A stretch of 23,066 nucleotides of DNA from assembly GCA_034437895.1 (NCBI GenBank), contig DAOTTO010000326.1, forward strand, positions 1 to 23,066, read 5' to 3'. This DNA is from JANRLJ01 sp034437895. GTDB lineage: Bacteria; Chloroflexota; Anaerolineae; Aggregatilineales; Phototrophicaceae. The notes under the pieces are model-generated. The model made no database searches. It was not told where the DNA came from and was given only the letters and a program-made list of their open reading frames with translations. Shown piece by piece: positions 8,124 through 14,605 of this stretch (positions are counted from its first letter, which is position 1; every line of letters begins with the position of its first letter). The translations under genes were made by a program, and so were the position numbers.

Positions 8124-9148
8124 GCCTCTATCCAACGTTCACGATTCGCGTCAATCTCATCATAACTGAGTGTAACTGGCTTCTCTGGTACGCTGGCATA
8201 CTCTGTGAACAATTCTGGTAGTTCAGCATCAGGATTCACCGGGAAAACATACATTTGCAGCGGCAAATCTTCCTGAAATTGCAGTCCAAGCGTAAAGTCA
8301 ATGAACTGCTGCGCCGCTTCTAGGTTATCCGTCCCTTGCAAAATGCCTGCGAATTCAACCTGACGGAAGCACATATCATCTGCCACAATCGCGCCTGTTG
8401 GTGCGGTTTCCGGCGCGGGATCGGAAAAATAAATCTCGACGGGTGGGCTGCTGGCATAACTCACCACGAGAGGTCTATCGCCATCACGACCCGGCGCACT
8501 GAAATAGGTATAATAGGCTTCCGTCCAGCCATCGACAATCAGCACATCGTTTTGTAGCAAATCGTTCCAGAAATCGAGATAGGTATACGCGCCCGTCTCG
8601 CCAAAGACGGCAATCGTCGCCAGCAAAAACGCCAATCCCGGTGATGATGTCGCGGGATTTTCCACCACCAGCAGCTCCCGATATTCAGGCGCGGTCAACT
8701 CCATCAGTGATTGCGGCAGCGGTAGCGCATTTTCCTTAAAATAGGCCACATCATAATTCAGGCAGACATCGCCATAAGTGACGGGCGTAACGCGAAATTC
8801 CGTGTCGAGCTTAAACGCATCAGGGATGTTTTCTAAGGCAGGCGACTCGTAAGGAACGAATAAATCCGCATCCAAAGCACGGCTGAGGAAGGTATTATCT
8901 ACCCCATACAGCACATCCCCCAGCGGATTCTCACGGCTCAAAATGGACTGATTGACCATGATGCCTGCGTCTGCCAGCCGAATAATCTCTAACGTGACCC
9001 CTGCTTGTTCCTCAAAGGCGGTCTGCACGTCTTCACTGATGGCGAAACTGTCATACGTGACGAGCGTCAGCGTATTTTCCTGCGCGGATAGATGCGAAAA
9101 AGACAGCAGCACCACTATAGCGCTCATCCAAAACAAAAGCTGTTTCAT
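8099..9148 (-). CDS. thiB: Thiamine ABC transporter substrate-binding protein (ThiB-type)
   Basis: This 349-residue exported solute-binding protein has a Sec signal peptide of about 22 residues (hydrophobic core FWMSAIVVLLSFSHLSA) and no lipobox cysteine. The mature start TLTLVTYDSFAISEDV is the ThiB family block (Y-D-S-F). Further matches are DVLYGVDNTFLSRA and PATSSPGLAFLLATI. The family binds thiamine and its phosphates outside the membrane and hands them to ThiP. AAGGAG lies 9 bases before ATG 9148. The gene is first in the operon, directly after a TPP riboswitch with terminator, which independently supports thiamine or a thiamine-related compound as substrate. Confidence 0.93.
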   Translation of the reverse strand: MKQLLFWMSAIVVLLSFSHLSAQENTLTLVTYDSFAISEDVQTAFEEQAGVTLEIIRLADAGIMVNQSILSRENPLGDVLYGVDNTFLSRALDADLFVPYESPALENIPDAFKLDTEFRVTPVTYGDVCLNYDVAYFKENALPLPQSLMELTAPEYRELLVVENPATSSPGLAFLLATIAVFGETGAYTYLDFWNDLLQNDVLIVDGWTEAYYTYFSAPGRDGDRPLVVSYASSPPVEIYFSDPAPETAPTGAIVADDMCFRQVEFAGILQGTDNLEAAQQFIDFTLGLQFQEDLPLQMYVFPVNPDAELPELFTEYASVPEKPVTLSYDEIDANRERWIEAWTDEVLR

Positions 9149-9181
9149 ATAAAAATGCTCCTTATGCTTGCGCCAGGGGAA

Positions 9182-9209
9182 TAAAAAACACCCCTGTTTC
9201 GCAGGGGTG
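9182..9209 (-). terminator. Riboswitch-associated intrinsic terminator
   Basis: On the - strand CACCCCTG pairs with CAGGGGTG around a five-base loop and is followed by TTTTTT. It lies between the TPP aptamer and the thiB ribosome-binding site, so it is the likely expression platform: TPP-bound RNA terminates here. Confidence 0.88.
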
Positions 9210-9230
9210 ACGCAAATTTAAGAGCGTTCT

Positions 9231-9322
9231 CTCCCTCCCTACGCTGGAATGACCCAGATCAGGTTATAGGGTCGATGCGGCGTTAACGCATCCTCTCAGC
9301 CCACTTGCGTGGACTCCCCTGG
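9231..9322 (-). promoter_or_regulatory. TPP riboswitch (THI element)
   Basis: Reading the - strand, the conserved TPP aptamer elements appear in order: GGGG, the P3 stem, CTGAGA, the CCCTATAACCTGATCTGG block, a TCATTCCAGCGTAGGGA block. These match the thi-box consensus (CTGAGA; ACCTGATCTGG; CCAGCGTAGGGA). It precedes thiBPQ and is followed by a hairpin and U-run, so binding of thiamine pyrophosphate should stop transcription before the transporter genes. Confidence 0.95.
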
Positions 9323-9343
9323 TTCAATGGTTGATTTGATTTA

Positions 9344-9372
9344 ACTATAATGATTGGTTATGGGTTCGTCAA
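9344..9372 (-). promoter_or_regulatory. Sigma-70-type promoter of the riboswitch/thiBPQ operon
   Basis: The - strand reads TTGACG, a 17-base spacer, then TATAGT, ending about 22 bases before the conserved aptamer. Both hexamers match the consensus at five of six positions. Spacing and location are ideal for a transcript that begins just before the riboswitch. Confidence 0.8.
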
Positions 9373-9393
9373 TATTGTTTTAGCCAACGCTCA

Positions 9394-10188
9394 TCAATGC
9401 GCCAGTGTCGCGAGATATGCCTCAAATTGTCCCGCGTTGCACATCTCCACGTAACGCATCAGTTCGCCGCCGCCAACGGGATAATCCGGGTAGCAGCTTG
9501 TAGGCCATGCTCCACGCGGCGCATGAACAATATAATCGGCACCCGGCGCAGGCAAAATCGGCCCATCTAGCGATTTTTCCACTTGATCGACGATTCGCTC
9601 TACCGTGACGATCACGGTGTCCGCCACATACACCAGTTCCAAATCAATGCCGAGATTGTTGTTCAGCCGGACGTTACCCTCACGATCAGCTTCCAGCCCA
9701 TGCAGCACCGCGACATCAATCGAAATCGACGGAAAAGCGGTTAACATCTCACCTGTATAAGGATCGCTGACGGTTTTCACATCAGGGCGCAAAGCAGGTA
9801 AATCTGTCCCAATCCACGCCAGCGACGGCATAAATCCCACGCCGGACATCCGCGCCCGCAGTCCCATGACGAGGCTGGCTTCGGTTTCTTCCATAACCCG
9901 GATTTGGCCCTTATTCGCTGCTTCGGTGAACATCGGCGCGAGGCCAAACGACTCTAATCCAAAATAACACGAGCGCACCGTGCTTACACAGCCTGCCCCA
10001 ACCAGTAAATCGGATTCGTATCCAGCGGTGAAGCACAACAGTGTCAAATCTCGCGGACGGATTTCGCGTTGCAGCAATGCCCGAACAAACGCCACCGGAC
10101 GGCGATAAATCGTCATCCCGCCGAGGGCGAGCGTTGAGGAATCTGCGATCAATCGCGCTGCCTCTTGTAAGTCAATAAATTTGTCCAT
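9394..10188 (-). CDS. CoA-transferase alpha-type subunit (GctA-like)
   Basis: This protein of about 264 residues belongs to the family I CoA-transferase alpha fold. It opens with LQEAARLIADSSTLALGGM; later blocks include VRALLQREIRPRDLTLLCFT, the MGLRARMSGVGFMP region and the ISIDVAVLHGLEADREGNV block with the typical D..REGNV turn. GctA-like subunits work as a heterodimer with a beta subunit that carries the catalytic glutamate. No beta subunit gene is visible on either side, so the substrate and partner are unknown. ATG 10188 is chosen because GGGGA lies just upstream. A frame extension to 10233 would run through the gyrB terminator and is rejected. Expression must come from read-through or from a promoter inside the end of gyrB. 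Confidence 0.82.
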   Translation of the reverse strand: MDKFIDLQEAARLIADSSTLALGGMTIYRRPVAFVRALLQREIRPRDLTLLCFTAGYESDLLVGAGCVSTVRSCYFGLESFGLAPMFTEAANKGQIRVMEETEASLVMGLRARMSGVGFMPSLAWIGTDLPALRPDVKTVSDPYTGEMLTAFPSISIDVAVLHGLEADREGNVRLNNNLGIDLELVYVADTVIVTVERIVDQVEKSLDGPILPAPGADYIVHAPRGAWPTSCYPDYPVGGGELMRYVEMCNAGQFEAYLATLAH

Positions 10189-10200
10189 TGTTTTCCCCAA

Positions 10201-10228
10201 ACAAAAACGCCCCGAATTTTGGGGCGTT
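10201..10228 (-). terminator. Intrinsic terminator of gyrB
   Basis: On the - strand AACGCCCC and GGGGCGTT form an eight-base-pair stem with a seven-base loop, followed by TTTTTGT. It starts 22 bases after the gyrB stop codon. The Shine-Dalgarno of the downstream CoA-transferase gene follows the T-run almost at once. Confidence 0.88.
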
Positions 10229-10250
10229 CTCAATATTCATATTGTCAGAT

Positions 10251-13200
10251 TTAGATGTCGAGATTACGGACGCGCTTGGCGTGAGTTTGGATAAAGCGGC
10301 GGCGCGGCGGAACACTCGACCCCATCAGCATGTCGAAGACGCGATCTGCTTCGGCGGCATCTTCAATATTCACTTGGAGGAGCGTCCGCACTTCGGGATC
10401 CATCGTCGTATCCCAAAGCTGATCGGCGTTCATCTCGCCCAAACCTTTGTAACGCTGCACGCCCACTTTATCGGGATTCTTGAAACCTTTTAGCGCTTTT
10501 GCCAGAATTTCGGTTTCACCCATCCCAAGTTCATTGTAGATATAGCGCACATCTTTGCCCTGCTGCAACCGGAAAATCGGCGGCTGCGCGATATAAAGAT
10601 GGCCTTCTTGAATAAGAGCCTGCATGTGACGGAAGAAGAACGTCAGCAGCAAAGTTCGGATATGACTTCCATCGACATCAGCATCTGTGTTATGGGCGCA
10701 AAGTCCACCCACACCACAGATGAAGTTTTCGTCATCTTGGACAGAAAAATCATAAACGTACTCGCCAACTGGCTCGATTTCGTCTACCGAAAGAACTTCC
10801 AAACCCATCAAATCATGACTAATGGGCGTAAAATCAAGCGATTTACGCGTTGGTTTTGCAATGTGCCCTTCAAGCAAGTGGGCATTGGAATGACGTTGCC
10901 AGATAAGACGGCAGCGCACAAGCTGTTCCTTACCTGAAATCGTTAGGACATGATAAGGATGGCGTGTCTGGATGAGCGCATCAGGTTTAGTTGAAGGCTG
11001 CATGGTAGTCAGACTGGCGATGATACCCAACTGTCCCAAAAGATAAAGCAAGCCATCTTTCAGATCATTAGAGTTGGTTGTAAGCGAGAAATTCGTGCCT
11101 GCCGTTGTTCCATCGCCCAAGAAGTATCCTTCCAAAAAGGCCATTTGTAATTCTTCGGCAAGGCTAAACACAATATCAGGCAACTGCTTGTTGTGGGCTT
11201 TTTCAGCAACTCCCCATGACCTCAACAAACGTGCCGCCGCGACGCTTTGGAAGTAAAATTTGAACCCTTTACTTTCAGGGTCATAATAGCAGCGAGGTGT
11301 TTCACCAAAGACAAATTCGATAGCGGCAGTCAATTCAGGAATGAAGTCCTCATCTTTTTCGCCCAAGTTCAAACTTACTTGATGCTTGCTCAAGGTGCCT
11401 TCCGCGACATACCACCCCAAAAACCACAGCAGTTCGCGGCTAATAGGCAGATAACGCGCAAACGCCTTATCAATATGCGCTTTTGGCACAAGCGTTACAT
11501 CATCGTCTAGCCGTTCTAATTCTTCTGGGGTGAAGTCGTTAAACAACTTATAATCGCTGACTTTCCGCCACCGCGCATTGCCTGTTTCATCAGAATTTGT
11601 GACGCAACTCTCAATTTTAGAAGGAATGACTTCGTAATTGAGTTCCTCCTGCCAACCAATGGTTTGCAGATAATCCATAAATTTCGGCAGTGTGGGTCGA
11701 TGAACGGCACGCTCCCAATGACTAATAGTAATCGGTTGTTTTACGCCAATCGTTTCTGCAACGCGCTTTTGCCCAAGTCCTTGTGCCTGACGATGCGTGA
11801 TTAATGTTTGCCAACCGTCTAAGGACAGACTGACATAAGGTTCGTTCCATAGTTCAGGACGCTTAACATTTGCCATGACACGATCAGCCGCGATTTTACG
11901 CACGGCCGCCCCTTTAATGGCCGCCCCTTTAATGTACAAAGCATCTGTCAGTTCCGCGTTGTAAAATGTTTCAAGCAGATCAATCCGTTCAAGATTGGTT
12001 GTAGGACGCGGCAAACGACGACTGGCGACCAACAAATCCCCCGTCTTTACGGCACTGCCTTTCTTCAAAAGCACTTGACCATCCTCAAAAACGAAGACAC
12101 TATGAGAGGCCGTCACCTTAATTGTGCGGTTATAGCGTGTCTTGAGCTTGTACATGGGTTCTTCATGCGTATGCCGAATCACAGCTTTAAGCGGACGAAA
12201 ACGCGCCTCATGCGTAACATTGTCAAACGACATCACTTGATAATCGCTGGCTATGCGCTGTCCTGCCATACATCCGTCAATGAAATCCCCAATTTTGACA
12301 AATTCTGTTTCACCCTTACCATTCATGACCAGCGTTGGCTCATCACCAGCAACACTCATGATGATGACACGTCCGTAACGTAACTTACTAACGTCAAAGT
12401 CTTCGTGGATGCCTGTGCCGAGTGTAGCAATGATGGATTTGATTTCGTTATTGTCGAGAATCTTGTCCAGCCGTGCGCGTTCCGTATTCAAAACTTTACC
12501 GCGCAAAGGCAAAATCGCTTGGAAATGACGGTCACGACCTTGTTTTGCGCTGTTGTGGACGAAGACACCGCTTGCTAGGGCAAAATTGTGGGTGTTCGGC
12601 ACTTCGATGTCGTAAACGTCGATTTGTTCTTCCAAACGCTCAATACTGACGATACGATGGTTATAAGACGCAACCATTTCAGACGCATAATGCGGCATTA
12701 GTGAAATTTCAGGGGTTAATTCTGCCGCTGCTTTATAACTGCCATCACGCAGCATGAAGCGATGGTCAGGTGTACAGACAATCGTTTCGCCATTATCAAG
12801 CGTTACGCGGATGACTTGTGCATCACGTTTTGTAATTCGGGCGTTGATAACGCGCTCAATTCCAACCTGTCCATCATGCCGAATGGTATAGCAGAAATGT
12901 TCTTTACCTTCAGCCTGCTCCGTAACAAGTTCTTCAAAGCTGAGATTACGACCATCTGCCAGCGCGACCAGCGTATCACCTGAAAAACATCCCCCTGCTG
13001 AGTCACCTTCTACGATATAGATTTCTGCGTTTGCCCCATGTTGTGAGCAATCCGCCAGCTTGCCGGGGAGGGTGCTGCTTTCCAGTAGACTCGGTCCACT
13101 GCGAACCAAATCACGCGCTTTACGGGCTGCTTCACGGGCGCGGCGGCTTGTCATACACTTATCTACGATACGCCGTGCTTCTTTGGGGTTCAACTCAAGA

Positions 13201-14339
13201 AATTCCGCAAAAGCCTCGCTGACTACTTGCGACACCGCACCCTGCACTTCGGGATTCAGCAGCTTCACCTTGGTTTGGCTCTCGAACTGGGGGTCGGGAT
13301 GCTTGATGCTGACAATCGCTGTCAGCCCTTCTAGCGTGTCGCTGCCAGAAAAGTTAGCTTCTTTTTCCTTAATCAGATTCACTTTACGAGCGAAGCGGTT
13401 GATGGCATTCGTCACCGCCGAGCGAAGTCCAGTCAGATGCGAACCGCCATCAGGCGTACCAATCGTGTTGGCAAAAGCCAATTCGGTTGTTGTGGCAGTA
13501 TCGGTATACTGAAAAGCGACTTCTACCCCAATCGTGAAGGAGGCTTTACCCTCAACCGGAATTTCAACATCGCGTTCACCATAGAGAACATCATGTAAAG
13601 GACGACGGTTGCGGTTAACGTAACTTACGAAAGAACGCAAACCACCTTCAAAATAGAAGGTAACTTCCTCAGCAGGAGTCACACGTTCATCACGCAGCGT
13701 GAGCCACACCTTGCGCGTAACGAAGGACATCTCACGAAAACGCTGCACGAGGGTGGAATAAGAAAATTCATGCGTTTCCATGATAGTAAAATCAGGGATA
13801 AAGGTGGTCATCGTCCCGGTAGGCTCACCTGGTTCGAGGGGACGAATGGCAACAACATCACTCGTTGGCACACCTGCTGAATAGGTCTGCTCCCAAAGAT
13901 GCCCATCACGGAAAACTTCGACTTTTGTAAATGACGAGAGCGCATTTACCGCTGCAGCACCAACACCATGCAAGCCACCGCTGACTTTATAAGCGCTGTT
14001 ATCGAACTTACCACCCATACCCAACTTGGTCATCACGCCTTCGAGCGCAGGACGACCTGTTTCTCTTTGAATATCAACAGGGATACCCGCCCCATTATCG
14101 GCAATCGACACCGCATTGTCGGGATGCAGCGTCACCATAATGCGGTCACACCGTCCCGCCAGCGCTTCGTCAATCGAGTTATCGACAATTTCATACACCA
14201 TGTGATGCAGCGCTTTAATATCTTTACCGCCTACATACATACCAGGGCGGGTACGAACATGCGTCATCTGGTCGAGCAGTTTAATATCTTCCGCAGTGTA
14301 TCTTTGATTATTGGGCGGGGTCATGATCTTTTCTGTCAT
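10251..14339 (-). CDS. gyrB: DNA gyrase subunit B precursor containing two inteins
   Basis: This is a 1362-residue precursor; removing the two inteins leaves 660 residues, a normal GyrB. The N-terminal GHKL ATPase shows E50, N54 (VDNSIDEAL), ADNGAGIP (80-87) and GGLHGVGAAAVNALS (121-135), with the transducer lysine in QTKVKL (355-360). The TOPRIM motif EGDSAGG (444-450) is followed by intein 1 (451-596). Extein resumes with SAKQGRDR and runs to IIM (661), then intein 2 (662-1217), then TDADVDGSHIRTLL (from 1218; metal-binding D1219, D1221, D1223). The end, VRNLDI, is typical of GyrB. With GyrA it introduces negative supercoils using ATP. GAGG lies 7 bases before ATG 14339. ParE is the alternative, but the length and C-terminus favour GyrB. 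No gyrA is nearby. Confidence 0.96.
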   Translation of the reverse strand: MTEKIMTPPNNQRYTAEDIKLLDQMTHVRTRPGMYVGGKDIKALHHMVYEIVDNSIDEALAGRCDRIMVTLHPDNAVSIADNGAGIPVDIQRETGRPALEGVMTKLGMGGKFDNSAYKVSGGLHGVGAAAVNALSSFTKVEVFRDGHLWEQTYSAGVPTSDVVAIRPLEPGEPTGTMTTFIPDFTIMETHEFSYSTLVQRFREMSFVTRKVWLTLRDERVTPAEEVTFYFEGGLRSFVSYVNRNRRPLHDVLYGERDVEIPVEGKASFTIGVEVAFQYTDTATTTELAFANTIGTPDGGSHLTGLRSAVTNAINRFARKVNLIKEKEANFSGSDTLEGLTAIVSIKHPDPQFESQTKVKLLNPEVQGAVSQVVSEAFAEFLELNPKEARRIVDKCMTSRRAREAARKARDLVRSGPSLLESSTLPGKLADCSQHGANAEIYIVEGDSAGGCFSGDTLVALADGRNLSFEELVTEQAEGKEHFCYTIRHDGQVGIERVINARITKRDAQVIRVTLDNGETIVCTPDHRFMLRDGSYKAAAELTPEISLMPHYASEMVASYNHRIVSIERLEEQIDVYDIEVPNTHNFALASGVFVHNSAKQGRDRHFQAILPLRGKVLNTERARLDKILDNNEIKSIIATLGTGIHEDFDVSKLRYGRVIIMSVAGDEPTLVMNGKGETEFVKIGDFIDGCMAGQRIASDYQVMSFDNVTHEARFRPLKAVIRHTHEEPMYKLKTRYNRTIKVTASHSVFVFEDGQVLLKKGSAVKTGDLLVASRRLPRPTTNLERIDLLETFYNAELTDALYIKGAAIKGAAVRKIAADRVMANVKRPELWNEPYVSLSLDGWQTLITHRQAQGLGQKRVAETIGVKQPITISHWERAVHRPTLPKFMDYLQTIGWQEELNYEVIPSKIESCVTNSDETGNARWRKVSDYKLFNDFTPEELERLDDDVTLVPKAHIDKAFARYLPISRELLWFLGWYVAEGTLSKHQVSLNLGEKDEDFIPELTAAIEFVFGETPRCYYDPESKGFKFYFQSVAAARLLRSWGVAEKAHNKQLPDIVFSLAEELQMAFLEGYFLGDGTTAGTNFSLTTNSNDLKDGLLYLLGQLGIIASLTTMQPSTKPDALIQTRHPYHVLTISGKEQLVRCRLIWQRHSNAHLLEGHIAKPTRKSLDFTPISHDLMGLEVLSVDEIEPVGEYVYDFSVQDDENFICGVGGLCAHNTDADVDGSHIRTLLLTFFFRHMQALIQEGHLYIAQPPIFRLQQGKDVRYIYNELGMGETEILAKALKGFKNPDKVGVQRYKGLGEMNADQLWDTTMDPEVRTLLQVNIEDAAEADRVFDMLMGSSVPPRRRFIQTHAKRVRNLDI
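10689..12356 (-). other. Intein 2 of GyrB (556 aa) with LAGLIDADG homing endonuclease and HTH segment
   Basis: The element covers residues 662-1217 of the precursor. Splicing residues look complete: Ser1 (SVAGDEPTLV), block B TASH (T743, H746), the block F VYDFSVQDDENF region, terminal His1216-Asn1217 (CAHN) and Thr+1 of the extein. The Ser1/Thr+1 pair and 'S-V-x-G' opening recall archaeal DNA polymerase inteins inserted before TD. Two LAGLIDADG motifs, FLGWYVAEG (973-981, acidic E980) and FLEGYFLGDG (1068-1077, D1076), indicate a DOD-type endonuclease that appears intact. Between block B and the first motif is a helix-turn-helix stretch with XRE-like spacing (about 843-895; LGQKRVAETIGVKQPITISHWE), probably for target recognition. 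The insertion point is directly before the TOPRIM DxD motif. Confidence 0.93.
11904..11933. repeat. In-frame 15-bp tandem duplication inside intein 2
   Basis: The 15-base unit ggccgcccctttaat occurs twice head to tail (11904-11918 and 11919-11933). On the coding strand it encodes IKGAA twice (residues about 803-812), just before the HTH segment of intein 2, and keeps the frame. Confidence 0.9.
12552..12989 (-). other. Intein 1 of GyrB (146 aa mini-intein)
   Basis: The element covers residues 451-596. It begins with Cys1 (CFSGDTLVALADG), has block B TPDH (T523, H526), block F IDVYDIEVPNTHNFALASG and ends VFVHN with His595-Asn596, followed by Ser+1 of the extein (SAKQGRD). It is strikingly similar, at the same insertion site, to the Synechocystis PCC 6803 GyrB intein as I remember it. 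Here only about 15 residues lie between the LMP and YNHRIVSIE blocks, where the larger form carries its endonuclease. It is therefore a natural splicing-only intein. Confidence 0.94.
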
Positions 14340-14469
14340 CGCGTTTCCTCGTGGAAATACTTATGTTAATTTGGCTTGACACAATAAAAAAATCGTGCGG
14401 CAAAAACAGATTTTTTGCTCGCCCGTTAGATGACAAATTTTCCTCACAAAATGAACATTTGTCTTCATT

Positions 14470-14498
14470 ATTATAGTGTATTTGTAGCGATGGGGCAA
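14470..14498 (-). promoter_or_regulatory. gyrB: Sigma-70-type promoter of gyrB
   Basis: The - strand reads TTGCCC, a 17-base spacer, then a perfect TATAAT. The transcript would start near 14463, giving a 5' leader of about 120 bases before gyrB. Confidence 0.75.
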
Positions 14499-14560
14499 TA
14501 TCCAGAAAAACGCATCAAAAGAATAAAAATTCTAGGAGTTTTTTTATTTTAAACGCGACG

Positions 14561-14589
14561 GTAGGGGCGACTCGGCGAGTAGCCCCTAC
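14561..14589. repeat. GTAGGGGC palindrome, possible tyrS terminator or dispersed REP-like repeat
   Basis: GTAGGGGC (14561-14568) pairs with GCCCCTAC (14582-14589), and inside it ACTC pairs with GAGT around loop GGC. On the - strand, the palindrome starts 16 bases after the tyrS stop and a T-rich tract follows about 10-20 bases later, so it may terminate tyrS. The form is that of a dispersed intergenic palindrome. The rest of the 14340-14605 spacer holds the gyrB promoter and an A/T-rich leader. Confidence 0.6.
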
Positions 14590-14605
14590 ACATAGGATTT
14601 ACAGT

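Noticed and set aside
10189..10233. Longer start for the CoA-transferase gene
   Set aside because: The extension is encoded by the gyrB terminator hairpin; ATG 10188 has its own GGGGA site.
11904..11933. CRISPR or minisatellite array
   Set aside because: Only two 15-bp copies without spacers, inside a coding region.
10689..12356. GyrB fused to a regulatory or restriction domain
   Set aside because: Precise splice junction residues (Ser1, TxxH, His-Asn, Thr+1) at an uninterrupted GyrB motif show an intein.
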